Part shown: positions 16,657 through 23,707 of the stretch, in pieces
Position numbering within the stretch: the first letter of the stretch is position 1
Layout of the letters: each line of letters opens with the position of its first letter
Origin: an uncultured Bacilli bacterium
GTDB lineage: Bacteria > Bacillota_I > Bacilli_A > RF39 > UBA660
DNA: 30,498 nucleotides
Assembly: GCA_947624125.1 (NCBI GenBank)
Contig: CANQIY010000004.1
Location: 1-30,498, forward strand
Direction of reading: 5' to 3'
Translations under genes and position numbers: made by a program
The notes under the pieces: model-generated
What the model saw: only the letters and a program-made list of their open reading frames with translations
What the model was told of the DNA's origin: nothing
Databases searched by the model: none

Positions 16657-16676
16657 AATGTTTCACGTGAAACATT
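16657..16676. promoter_or_regulatory. parS site P2
   Basis: Perfect 20-bp palindrome with core at 16659-16674. It is followed by ATTATGTT, as is P5, its counterpart one repeat unit later. Confidence 0.92.
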
Positions 16677-16775
16677 ATGTTCAAAGTTAATGTTTATTTT
16701 AATATAATTAATATATTAATTTCTTTTACATTGAATACATTTTCTCGACTTTAACAGATTAGTAAAAATAAAATT

Positions 16776-16797
16776 CAATGTTTCACGTGAAACATTG
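16776..16797. promoter_or_regulatory. parS site P3
   Basis: Perfect 22-bp palindrome with core at 16779-16794, preceded by TTCAATG as is P6. Confidence 0.92.
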
Positions 16798-16937
16798 GCC
16801 AAATGAATTTCAAAAAAACATTTTAATTTATAAATATATTCCATGGTAAATAAGAATAAATAAAGCAAATAATGACAATTAAGCATTTTTAAGTAGAAAT
16901 TATAATTTATATTTATAATATGGTTAACATATAAAAT

Positions 16938-16957
16938 AATGTTTCACGTGAAACATT
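16938..16957. promoter_or_regulatory. parS site P4
   Basis: Perfect 20-bp palindrome with core at 16940-16955. Preceded by GTTAACATATAAAAT and followed by ATTGTGAAAAAA, like P7; its centre is 45 bases from that of N3. Confidence 0.92.
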
Positions 16958-16982
16958 GTGAAAAAAGCCAATAAATCATAAA

Positions 16983-17002
16983 ATTATTTCCCGGGAAATA
17001 AT
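16983..17002. promoter_or_regulatory. Noc-binding site N3
   Basis: Same 20-bp palindrome as N1, followed by GTTAACATAA at 17005. Confidence 0.88.
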
Positions 17003-17137
17003 TGGTTAACATAATATGAAATTTAGCAGAAGCAAAATTGATTTTGTTATTTAAACATTTATTATAAAAAAATATAAAAATTAGTAGTTTAATAAATTTT
17101 ATACTATTGCTTAAATCAAAATAATAACTAAAGTAAT

Positions 17138-17159
17138 TAATGTTTCACGTGAAACATTA
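17138..17159. promoter_or_regulatory. parS site P5
   Basis: Perfect 22-bp palindrome with core at 17141-17156, followed by ATTATGTT as for P2. Confidence 0.92.
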
Positions 17160-17269
17160 TGTTTATGAATTTAAAGTAATATATTACATATTTAAAATCA
17201 TGAATATAAATAAATTGATTATTTGCTGATATTTTTAGTGCATCAGGCATAGTTTATAGTATGTATGAA

Positions 17270-17297
17270 GTTCAATGTTTCACGTGAAACATTGAAC
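17270..17297. promoter_or_regulatory. parS site P6 (longest palindrome)
   Basis: The parS core at 17276-17291 sits in a perfect 28-bp palindrome with outer arms GTTCAA and TTGAAC, longer than any other copy. Confidence 0.92.
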
Positions 17298-17438
17298 AAA
17301 TAAATATTGAATTAGAAATTAAAATTCATTTTTGCAATGATAAATAAGAATAATTAAAAATAATATTTTTATTTAAATGTAATTTTTTTAAAGAAAGTAT
17401 TTCATTCATACTTAAATAATGAAGTTAACATATAAAAT

Positions 17439-17460
17439 CAATGTTTCACGTGAAACATTG
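17439..17460. promoter_or_regulatory. parS site P7
   Basis: Perfect 22-bp palindrome with core at 17442-17457; its centre is 47 bases from that of N4. Confidence 0.92.
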
Positions 17461-17486
17461 TGAAAAAAAACAATAAATTATTAAAA

Positions 17487-17506
17487 ATTATTTCCCGGGA
17501 AATAAT
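17487..17506. promoter_or_regulatory. Noc-binding site N4
   Basis: Same 20-bp palindrome as N1, followed by GTTTACATAA at 17509. It ends 53 bases before the ffs promoter -35. Confidence 0.88.
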
Positions 17507-17559
17507 TGGTTTACATAATATTCCTTAACTTAAAAACTTTAATATTGTACTTGAAACAT

Positions 17560-17588
17560 TTGCATATTTAAATAATATATGTTATTAT
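17560..17588 (+). promoter_or_regulatory. Promoter of the SRP RNA gene
   Basis: TTGCAT (17560-17565) and TATTAT (17583-17588) are 17 bases apart, placing the transcription start at about 17595, exactly where the terminal stem of the SRP RNA begins. Confidence 0.65.
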
Positions 17589-17594
17589 CTTTAT

Positions 17595-17671
17595 GCACAA
17601 CAAATATGACGTAATCTGGTCAGAGTTGGAAAACAGCAGCCACATCGTTCTCTATTTGTGTGTGCTTTTTT
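17595..17671 (+). ncRNA. ffs: Signal recognition particle RNA (small 4.5S type)
   Basis: The conserved SRP domain IV is visible: GGTCAG (17618-17623), a GGAA tetraloop (17628-17631) closed by GTT/AAC, and AGCAGCC (17635-17641) on the opposite side of the internal loop. The 5' end GCACAACAAATA pairs with the 3' end TATTTGTGTGTGC with one bulged base, and a T-tract follows at once, so the terminal stem doubles as terminator. At about 77 bases this is a minimal SRP RNA. It binds Ffh and targets membrane and secreted proteins. Its position beside tadA and dnaX matches Firmicutes, although in Bacillus it lies between them. Confidence 0.9.
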
Positions 17672-17688
17672 ATTTTAACGAGGTTTTT

Positions 17689-18078
17689 ATGAATGAATAT
17701 ATGAAATTAGCCCTAAAAGAGGCTGAAAAAGCAAATAAAAAAGGAGAAATTCCAGTCGGAGCAGTTATTATAAAAGATAATAAAGTATTAGCAAGAGCTC
17801 ACAATAATAGGCAATTTTCTTATAGTGTTATAGGTCATGCAGAAATCAATGCCATTTTAAAAGCTGAAAAAAAATTAAAAGACTGGCGACTAAATGAATG
17901 TGAATTGTATGTTACTTTAGAACCATGTGAGATGTGTAATATGATAATAAAAGAAGCAAGAATTAAAACAGTTCATTACCTTCTTACGAAAGAAAATATT
18001 GAATCTCAAGTATCTGATTTTGAGGTAGAAAACTATCGCAAAATGTTACAAAATTTTTTCCAAATTCGAAGAAAATAA
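17689..18078 (+). CDS. tadA: tRNA-specific adenosine deaminase TadA
   Basis: TadA deaminates the wobble adenosine of tRNA-Arg(ACG) to inosine. The 129-residue protein has the zinc-dependent deaminase motifs: His50-Ala-Glu52 and Pro-Cys80-x-x-Cys83. I place the start at 17689, where AACGAGG lies 5 bases upstream. The frame stays open for another 96 bases, but that part is the SRP RNA gene and should not be annotated as protein. The C-terminus is slightly shorter than in B. subtilis TadA. It is the first protein gene after the array. Confidence 0.93.
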   Translation: MNEYMKLALKEAEKANKKGEIPVGAVIIKDNKVLARAHNNRQFSYSVIGHAEINAILKAEKKLKDWRLNECELYVTLEPCEMCNMIIKEARIKTVHYLLTKENIESQVSDFEVENYRKMLQNFFQIRRK

Positions 18079-18101
18079 GTTTAAATATTGAAGTGGAACG
18101 T

Positions 18102-18109
18102 GGTATAAT
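18102..18109 (+). promoter_or_regulatory. Extended -10 promoter of dnaX
   Basis: GG-TATAAT preceded by T gives TG-G-TATAAT (18101-18109), a good extended -10 element, 24 bases upstream of the dnaX ATG. No strong -35 is seen. Confidence 0.5.
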
Positions 18110-18132
18110 ATTAGAAGAAAGGAATTACAACA

Positions 18133-19695
18133 ATGCAATATAAGGTACTTTACAGAAAATATCGTCCTGATAATTTTGAAAATATCGTTGGTCAAAACTA
18201 TATTGTTCAAACATTAAAAAATTCGGTAATTAATAATAAAATATCGCATGCATACATATTTTCTGGACCAAGAGGAACCGGAAAAACAAGTACAGCCAAA
18301 GTGTTTGCAAAAGCTATAAACTGCTTAAATCCAAAAGATGGCTCTCCATGCGGTGAATGTGAATTTTGCAAAAACTTTCAAGATAATCCGGATATAATTG
18401 AAATTGATGCTGCCTCAAATAACGGGGTTGAGCAAATAAGAACGATTATTGATAATATAAAGCTAGCACCATCTAATGGTAAATATAAAGTATATATAAT
18501 AGATGAAGTTCATATGTTAACTCCTAATGCTTTTAATGCCCTACTTTTAACCTTAGAAGAACCGCCATCTCATACCGTTTTTATTTTAGCTACAACCAAT
18601 ATTGAAAATGTACCTATAACGATTTTATCACGTTGCCAAAGATTTGATTTTCAAAAAATAGCTATTGAAGATTTAGTGACAAGATTAAAATTAATATGTG
18701 AAAAGGAACAAATTTCCGCATCAGATGATGCTTTAACTGAAATAGCCTATTTATCAGAAGGAGGTTTGCGTGATGCCTTAAGTTTATTAGACCAATTATC
18801 CAAAAATAATGAAGAAATTACTTTAGAACTTGTCGAAAAACAAATAAAAATCGTTTCACAAAAAAATATTATTGACCTTTTAAATTTAATTGAACAAAAT
18901 GATGTTGAAAAAATTATTACAACTATTGATGAGTACCGCAGTAGAGCTATTGACTATAAAAATTTAGCCAAAAAAATCATTGATGTAGCCAGTAACCGAG
19001 CCAAAAACATCAAGAAGTCAGGTCGCATTGAACGCTTAAACTTTGAAGATTATAAAAGTCTCATTTTAAAATTAACCGAAAGTATTTCTAAATTTAATAT
19101 TAATGTCGATTCTTATGTTATATTAGAATTAATGTTATTAGAATTTGTTAATACAAATAATAGTGAGCAAACAAATGTTTCAAAAGAAAATAGTCAAGAG
19201 AAAACTGCAAATATTGAAGAAGTAGACAATAATTTTACAGAATCAGAAAAAAGTGAATTAAGTACTGAATTCATTGAAAGACGAATAAATAATTGCTTTG
19301 TTGATGCTAAAAAGTCTTCTTTAGAAGATGCCAAATTGATGTTAAAAAAATATTTAGAGTCTGTCAATGCTACGGGAAAAGTGAGAAGTATTTTGCTTGA
19401 TAGCAATGTCGTCGCGGCATCTGATAAGAATTTAATCTTAACCTGTAATAATGAACATAACGTTATAACGGCTAATAATATGTTGCAAGAAATCGAACAA
19501 GTCTTAAATAATGAGGTTGGCAAAGATTACAAAATTATTTTTCTAACCAATAAAAAATGGCTTCAAGAAAAAGATGCCTATATTGTTAATTTAAAACAAC
19601 ATAAAGTATATGTTTATCAAAATGAAGAAGAAACTAAACAAGATGATATAATGTTAACAGATGTCTTTGATAAAACAAAGATAGAAATAATTTAA
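18133..19695 (+). CDS. dnaX: DNA polymerase III subunit gamma/tau
   Basis: DnaX is the ATPase motor of the clamp loader that places DnaN rings on primed DNA. The 520-residue protein has Walker A GPRGTGKT (residues 45-52), a zinc-binding set Cys64, Cys73, Cys76, Cys79, a Walker B-type IIDEVHML, and sensor 1 SRCQRF. A variable charged linker at about 340-385 precedes the C-terminal tau-like region. AGAAAGGAA precedes the ATG. It opens the dnaX-ebfC-recR cluster found throughout Firmicutes. Confidence 0.97.
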   Translation: MQYKVLYRKYRPDNFENIVGQNYIVQTLKNSVINNKISHAYIFSGPRGTGKTSTAKVFAKAINCLNPKDGSPCGECEFCKNFQDNPDIIEIDAASNNGVEQIRTIIDNIKLAPSNGKYKVYIIDEVHMLTPNAFNALLLTLEEPPSHTVFILATTNIENVPITILSRCQRFDFQKIAIEDLVTRLKLICEKEQISASDDALTEIAYLSEGGLRDALSLLDQLSKNNEEITLELVEKQIKIVSQKNIIDLLNLIEQNDVEKIITTIDEYRSRAIDYKNLAKKIIDVASNRAKNIKKSGRIERLNFEDYKSLILKLTESISKFNINVDSYVILELMLLEFVNTNNSEQTNVSKENSQEKTANIEEVDNNFTESEKSELSTEFIERRINNCFVDAKKSSLEDAKLMLKKYLESVNATGKVRSILLDSNVVAASDKNLILTCNNEHNVITANNMLQEIEQVLNNEVGKDYKIIFLTNKKWLQEKDAYIVNLKQHKVYVYQNEEETKQDDIMLTDVFDKTKIEII

Positions 19696-19709
19696 GGGAG
19701 GTGATTTAA

Positions 19710-20009
19710 ATGAATATGCAAAATTTAATGGCGCAAGCGCAAAGAATGCAAAGAGATATTAATCAAAAAAAAGAAGAATTAGAAAAAATGGAATTTGTTG
19801 GTAAAAGTGAATGGGTTACGATGACTTTTAATGGCGCACGAATGATAAAAAGTGTTAAGATTATAAAGGAAGGACCCATTGAGGATGAGGATAAAGATAT
19901 CTTAGAAGATATGATACAAATAGCAGTTAATGATGCTTTTATCCAAATTAATAAAGCTATGAATGATAAACTTGGCCAATATGCTAGTGCCTTAGATGGG
20001 TTGATGTAA
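19710..20009 (+). CDS. ebfC: Nucleoid-associated protein, YbaB/EbfC family
   Basis: This 99-residue protein belongs to the YbaB/EbfC (YaaK) family of small dimeric DNA-binding proteins. The N-terminal MQNLMAQAQRMQRDI and the helix ending in KKEELEKMEF, followed by a beta-rich middle and a C-terminal helix ending QYASALDGLM, are characteristic. It has one of the strongest ribosome-binding sites in the window (GGGAGGTGAT). It sits between dnaX and recR, the universal position for this family. Confidence 0.93.
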   Translation: MNMQNLMAQAQRMQRDINQKKEELEKMEFVGKSEWVTMTFNGARMIKSVKIIKEGPIEDEDKDILEDMIQIAVNDAFIQINKAMNDKLGQYASALDGLM

Positions 20010-20010
20010 A

Positions 20011-20613
20011 ATGATATATCCTGATGTGTTACAAAAATTAATAAATTTTTTTAAAAAATTGCCGGGAGTAGGGGAAAAATCAGCTGAACGAATGGCTTTA
20101 GCAACCATCGCCTTACCCGAAAAAGACATTGAAGAAATGGCTAAAGTTATTGTTGATGCTAAACAAAATCTTCATCCATGTCGTATCTGTGGTCATTTAA
20201 CGGAAAAAGATATTTGTAATATCTGTGCCGATGAAAGTCGTGATAAAAACTTAATTTGTGTTATTGAAGATTATCGCAGTGTCTTTTCCTTTGAAAAAGT
20301 CGGTAATTACAAAGGTGTATATCATGTCTTAAATGGATTAATATCACCAATGGAAAGTATTGGTCCGGAAGATATTAATATTTCGTCTCTTGTCGACAGA
20401 GTTAATAATTTAAAAAATCCGGAATTAATTCTTGCTCTTAAATCATCGGTTGAAGGCGAAACGACAACCCTTTATATAAAAAAGATATTTGAAAATAAAG
20501 ATGTGACAATATCACGATTATCTTATGGTATTCCGATGGGAGCCGAAATCGATTATTTGGATATTATTACATTAGATAAAGCTTTAGAAGACCGCAAAAG
20601 AATATCTGAGTAA
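20011..20613 (+). CDS. recR: Recombination protein RecR
   Basis: RecR works with RecO and RecF in gap repair. The 200-residue protein has the N-terminal helix-hairpin-helix PGVGEKSAERMAL (17-29), a four-cysteine zinc finger CRIC...CNIC (about 58-73), and a TOPRIM domain beginning ICVIEDYRSVFSFE. It starts one base after ebfC ends, so the two genes are almost certainly coupled. Confidence 0.96.
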   Translation: MIYPDVLQKLINFFKKLPGVGEKSAERMALATIALPEKDIEEMAKVIVDAKQNLHPCRICGHLTEKDICNICADESRDKNLICVIEDYRSVFSFEKVGNYKGVYHVLNGLISPMESIGPEDINISSLVDRVNNLKNPELILALKSSVEGETTTLYIKKIFENKDVTISRLSYGIPMGAEIDYLDIITLDKALEDRKRISE

Positions 20614-20643
20614 ACCAAAACATATATTTTAATGGTGATTACT

Positions 20644-20832
20644 TTGAAATTGAAACTAGGAAAATTCCTAAGAAAGATAGTTTTTGCATTTGGAATTATT
20701 TATGGTGTTAATTTAATGTTGAAAAATGTTGAAATTTATTTACCAATTAATTTTGTTACAGTTGGTATTACAACTTTCTTGGGAGTTCCTGGGTTATTAT
20801 CTCTTTTTGCTATCTTCTATATACTGAAATAG
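20644..20832 (+). CDS. BofA-like small membrane protein
   Basis: The product is 62-66 residues with two hydrophobic segments. The second half, LPINFVTVGITTFLGVPGLLSLFAIF, matches the BofA family pattern (a proline-containing amphipathic region, then FLGxPG). BofA inhibits processing of pro-sigma-K in the mother cell of sporulating Bacillus. The position after recR is the same as in B. subtilis. I prefer TTG at 20644, which has GGTGA 5 bases upstream; an in-frame ATG at 20632 has no SD. It is shorter than B. subtilis BofA (87 residues), lacking mainly N-terminal sequence. Function as a sporulation inhibitor is inferred. Confidence 0.75.
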   Translation: MKLKLGKFLRKIVFAFGIIYGVNLMLKNVEIYLPINFVTVGITTFLGVPGLLSLFAIFYILK

Positions 20833-20841
20833 GAGGTTTTT

Positions 20842-21681
20842 ATTATAAATTGTGGTGAATTACAAAATTTAATTGACTATTATAAGCAAGAAAAATTAAG
20901 TCATGCTTATTTAATATGCACAAATAACATGGAAAAATGTTATGAAAATCTAATAGATGTTATAAAAAATATTTTTTGCCCAAATGAATATGCTCTTAAC
21001 TGCAATAAATGTTCTTTATGTCATTTACTAGATTTAAATAATTTGCCAAGTTTAAAGGTAATTGAACCGGATGGTAGTATGATAAAAAAGGAGCAGATAA
21101 TTGAACTTCGTAACCAATTTTCTAGGGCTTCTTTATATACAAAGGAATCGATTTATATTATTAAAGAAGCTGCTAAAATGAATAAAGAAGCAGCAAATAC
21201 AATGTTAAAATTTTTAGAAGAACCAAGTGGAAATGTCATCGGCTTCTTTTTAACTAATCAAAAAGAAAATGTTATTCCTACTATTTTATCGCGTTGCCAA
21301 ATAATCAATGTAGTGTTCCCTAGTGATGATGAAATATCAACCGAAATATATAATTTAGCTCAAAATTATATTGAAAAAATAGAAGTTGAAAAAAAATATT
21401 CCATTTTATATAATAAAGAGTATATAAAGGAATATGAAAAAGACGTTATAGTCAAGCTATTTAAAGTAATATTAAATATTTATAAAAATGAATTAGAGGC
21501 AAGATATACAAAGGAGAAAGAAAGATGCCAATATTTGCAAAACTTAGCAAATAGTAATTTAAAACAAAAAATTGATTTAATTATAAGCGTCTTAAAAAAA
21601 ATTAATTATAATGTAAATATTGATTTATTGCTTGATGATTTTGTTTTAGAAATGGAGGAAATTAATCATGAAACTGTATAG
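20842..21681 (+). CDS. holB: DNA polymerase III delta' subunit (near-cognate start codon)
   Basis: HolB is the delta' stator of the clamp loader. Motifs include KLSHAYLI, a cysteine cluster (CPNEYALNCNKCSLC), MLKFLEEPSG, and ILSRCQ. The P-loop is degenerate, as in delta' proteins. The first ATG (20929) would remove the conserved LSHAYLI strand. Upstream, the frame is open to the bofA stop and a perfect AGGAGG (20831-20836) is followed after 5 bases by ATT and after 8 bases by ATA; no ATG, GTG or TTG is in frame there. I therefore place the start at ATT 20842 (279 residues). tmk and darA, which precede holB in Bacillus, are absent. Confidence 0.88.
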   Translation: MINCGELQNLIDYYKQEKLSHAYLICTNNMEKCYENLIDVIKNIFCPNEYALNCNKCSLCHLLDLNNLPSLKVIEPDGSMIKKEQIIELRNQFSRASLYTKESIYIIKEAAKMNKEAANTMLKFLEEPSGNVIGFFLTNQKENVIPTILSRCQIINVVFPSDDEISTEIYNLAQNYIEKIEVEKKYSILYNKEYIKEYEKDVIVKLFKVILNIYKNELEARYTKEKERCQYLQNLANSNLKQKIDLIISVLKKINYNVNIDLLLDDFVLEMEEINHETV

Positions 21682-22441
21682 TGTTATTTTTAAAACAAAT
21701 GGTAAAAATTATGATTTTGTTGCTCCAGTTGATTATGCCATTGGTGATTATGTAATTGTCGAAACGGAAAAAGGTGAGCAATATGGAAAAATCAACAATA
21801 TAACTGAAATAAATAAGGAAAAAGAAGATATTAAATTTAAAAATATTATAAGAAAAGCAACGAATGAAGACCGCAATAAATATGAAAATATTTTAAAAGA
21901 AAATTTAAAAGCCTTAGCTAAAGGTAAAGAATTAGTTAAAAAAATGGAATTAAATATGCGTATTGTCAGTGCGGAATTTAATTTTGATAAAAGTCAATTA
22001 CTTTTTAATTTTGTAGCTGATGAACGTATTGACTTTCGAGAACTTGCTAAAAAATTAGCTGGTATTTATCATACGAGGATAGAATTAAGACAAATCGGTG
22101 CTCGTGATAAAGCCAAAGAAATCGGTGGAGTTGGTGTCTGTGGCCAAAAAATATGTTGTCAACGCTTTTTAAATCATATGGATGCGATTTCTATGAATAT
22201 GGCTAAAAATCAAAATTTAGCTCTTAACCCTTCAAAAATAAATGGGTTATGTGGTAGATTACTATGTTGTTTACAATATGAAGATGAAAATTATATTGAA
22301 GCATCAACGGGGTTACCATCAGTTGGCGATGAAATTTCTACTCCTAAAGGACCGGGAACTGTAACTAGTGTTGATGTATTAAATCGAAAATGCAAAGTAT
22401 TAGTTGGTAGCAATAAAGAAGAGATGAATTTTAATGACTGA
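21668..22441 (+). CDS. ricT: Iron-sulfur PSP1-domain protein RicT (YaaT)
   Basis: RicT (YaaT) forms the RicAFT complex with RicA and RicF, which in B. subtilis carries Fe-S clusters, stimulates RNase Y-dependent mRNA processing, and promotes sporulation, competence and biofilm formation. The 257-residue protein has the PSP1 domain with the conserved cysteine pairs in VGVCGQKICCQRFL and CGRLLCCLQYE. GGAGG precedes the ATG, and its start overlaps holB by 14 bases. yabA, which follows it in Bacillus, is absent. Confidence 0.93.
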   Translation: MKLYSVIFKTNGKNYDFVAPVDYAIGDYVIVETEKGEQYGKINNITEINKEKEDIKFKNIIRKATNEDRNKYENILKENLKALAKGKELVKKMELNMRIVSAEFNFDKSQLLFNFVADERIDFRELAKKLAGIYHTRIELRQIGARDKAKEIGGVGVCGQKICCQRFLNHMDAISMNMAKNQNLALNPSKINGLCGRLLCCLQYEDENYIEASTGLPSVGDEISTPKGPGTVTSVDVLNRKCKVLVGSNKEEMNFND

Positions 22442-23150
22442 CATTGTATTAAATGATTTATATGATTATGGTTTAAAAATCTATCAACATCCAAAATTAT
22501 TTAAATTTTCCTTAGATTCCCTTTTATTAGCGGAATTTGTGAAATTAAATACTAAAACAAAAAATATATTAGATTTATGCTCTGGTAATGCATCCATTCC
22601 TTTAATATTAACAACGAAAACAACGGCATTAATTGATGGCATTGAAATTCAAAAAACTATATATGATTTAGCAATAAAAAGTATTAAATATAACAATTTA
22701 GAGAAACAAATTACCTTTTTTAATGGTAATGCTTTAGAAATTAATTCTTTTGTTGGTAATAAAAAATATGATATAATTACTTGTAATCCTCCCTTTTTTA
22801 AGGTGAGTAATAAGGATTATACCAACAACTTAGAAGATTTAGCCATTGCGAGGCATGAAATAAAGATTAATTTAGAAGATATTTTTAATATTGCAAGTCG
22901 CCACTTAAATACTAGAGGTGAATTTTATCTTGTTCACAGGCTAGAAAGACTAGATGAAATTATCTTATTAGGTGATAAATATAATTTACGAGTTAAAAAT
23001 ATTGAAATGATAAAAACAACTAAAGATAATAAACCAAGTATTGTTTTAGTTAGATGTCTTAAAAATGGTGCTTTAGGATTAAAAATTAATGATGTCAAAA
23101 ATATTGAAAATTTGAATACATATCAAAATATTTTTAAAGAAGGTGTATGA
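22434..23150 (+). CDS. trmN6: tRNA1(Val) adenine-N6 methyltransferase family (YabB/TrmN6)
   Basis: This is a class I SAM-dependent methyltransferase of 238 residues. Motif I LDLCSGNASIPL (46-57) binds SAM and NPPFFK (118-123) is the amino-methyltransferase catalytic motif. Together with the locus (yabB in Bacillus lies here) it fits TrmN6, which methylates N6 of A37 in tRNA1(Val). A specific tRNA target is inferred. Its ATG overlaps the end of ricT by 8 bases. Confidence 0.88.
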   Translation: MTDIVLNDLYDYGLKIYQHPKLFKFSLDSLLLAEFVKLNTKTKNILDLCSGNASIPLILTTKTTALIDGIEIQKTIYDLAIKSIKYNNLEKQITFFNGNALEINSFVGNKKYDIITCNPPFFKVSNKDYTNNLEDLAIARHEIKINLEDIFNIASRHLNTRGEFYLVHRLERLDEIILLGDKYNLRVKNIEMIKTTKDNKPSIVLVRCLKNGALGLKINDVKNIENLNTYQNIFKEGV

Positions 23151-23698
23151 TGAAATTAATTGTAGGACTAGGTAATCCCGGTCGAGAATATAAAAATACA
23201 AGACATAATATTGGTTTTATGGTATTAGATGAATATTTAGGTAAAGTTACTTGGAAAAGTAAAATGGAGTCTTATGTTTATCAAACAAGTATAAATGGCG
23301 AAGATGTAATTTTTGCTAAACCTCTTACTTATATGAATTTATCGGGTTTAGCAGTTAGTAAGCTTGTTAAATTTTATAAAATCAACGTTGATGATATTTT
23401 AGTTATTCAAGATGATATGGACTTAGCACTCGGAGCTTATCGGATAAAGAAGAATAGTTCATCGGGTGGTCATAATGGTATTAAATCAATTATTAATGAA
23501 TTAAATACGGAAAATTTTGCTAGACTAAAAATAGGAATTGATAAAAATAAATTAATACCAAGTGATAAATATGTTTTAGGCAAATTAAGTAAAGAAGAAC
23601 TTGATATTATTAAAGAGAAATTTCCAATGTATAAAGAAATTATAGAAAAATTTATTAGTAATAAAAAATTAGAAGATATTATGAGTGAATTTAATTAA
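23147..23698 (+). CDS. pth: Peptidyl-tRNA hydrolase
   Basis: Pth releases tRNA from prematurely dropped peptidyl-tRNA. The 183-residue protein has the family start GLGNPGREYKNTRHNIGF with catalytic His20, then KPLTYMNLSG, IQDDMDLALG and SSGGHNGIKSII. Two adjacent ATG codons (23147 and 23150) are possible starts; the first overlaps the trmN6 stop. In Bacillus fin lies between pth and mfd; here mfd follows after only 9 bases. Confidence 0.96.
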   Translation: MMKLIVGLGNPGREYKNTRHNIGFMVLDEYLGKVTWKSKMESYVYQTSINGEDVIFAKPLTYMNLSGLAVSKLVKFYKINVDDILVIQDDMDLALGAYRIKKNSSSGGHNGIKSIINELNTENFARLKIGIDKNKLIPSDKYVLGKLSKEELDIIKEKFPMYKEIIEKFISNKKLEDIMSEFN

Positions 23699-23707
23699 AG
23701 GTGGAAG

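Larger units (their letters stand above)
16278..17525. repeat. Composite parS / Noc-site array (1.25-kb non-coding higher-order repeat)
   Basis: This block has no credible gene. It holds seven perfect parS palindromes and four perfect Noc palindromes in the order N-P-N-P-P-P-N-P-P-P-N. From the second N on, equivalent elements recur every 466-504 bases. Flanks are specific to position in the repeat: the first and last N copies share 42 identical bases (16278-16319 and 17484-17525), and parS 4 and 7 are both preceded by GTTAACATATAAAAT and followed by ATTGTGAAAAAA. A further motif, GTTNACATAA-like, follows every N and precedes parS 4 and 7. Spacers have diverged while the boxes are invariant, implying selection on the boxes. 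Probable centromere-like site for ParABS and Noc. Confidence 0.9.

Noticed and set aside
16278..17525. CRISPR-like array (short identical repeats with variable spacers)
   Set aside because: The repeats are perfect palindromes of two kinds identical to ParB and Noc sites, spacing varies from 45 to over 200 bases, and no cas genes are present.
17541..17561. Degenerate eighth parS copy near the ffs promoter (TTGAAACATT)
   Set aside because: Only half of the palindrome matches and it overlaps the promoter region; no evidence that ParB would bind.
17593..17688. N-terminal extension of TadA by 32 residues
   Set aside because: The DNA is the SRP RNA gene, there is no SD before the upstream ATG, and the real start has a good SD and matches the family N-terminus.
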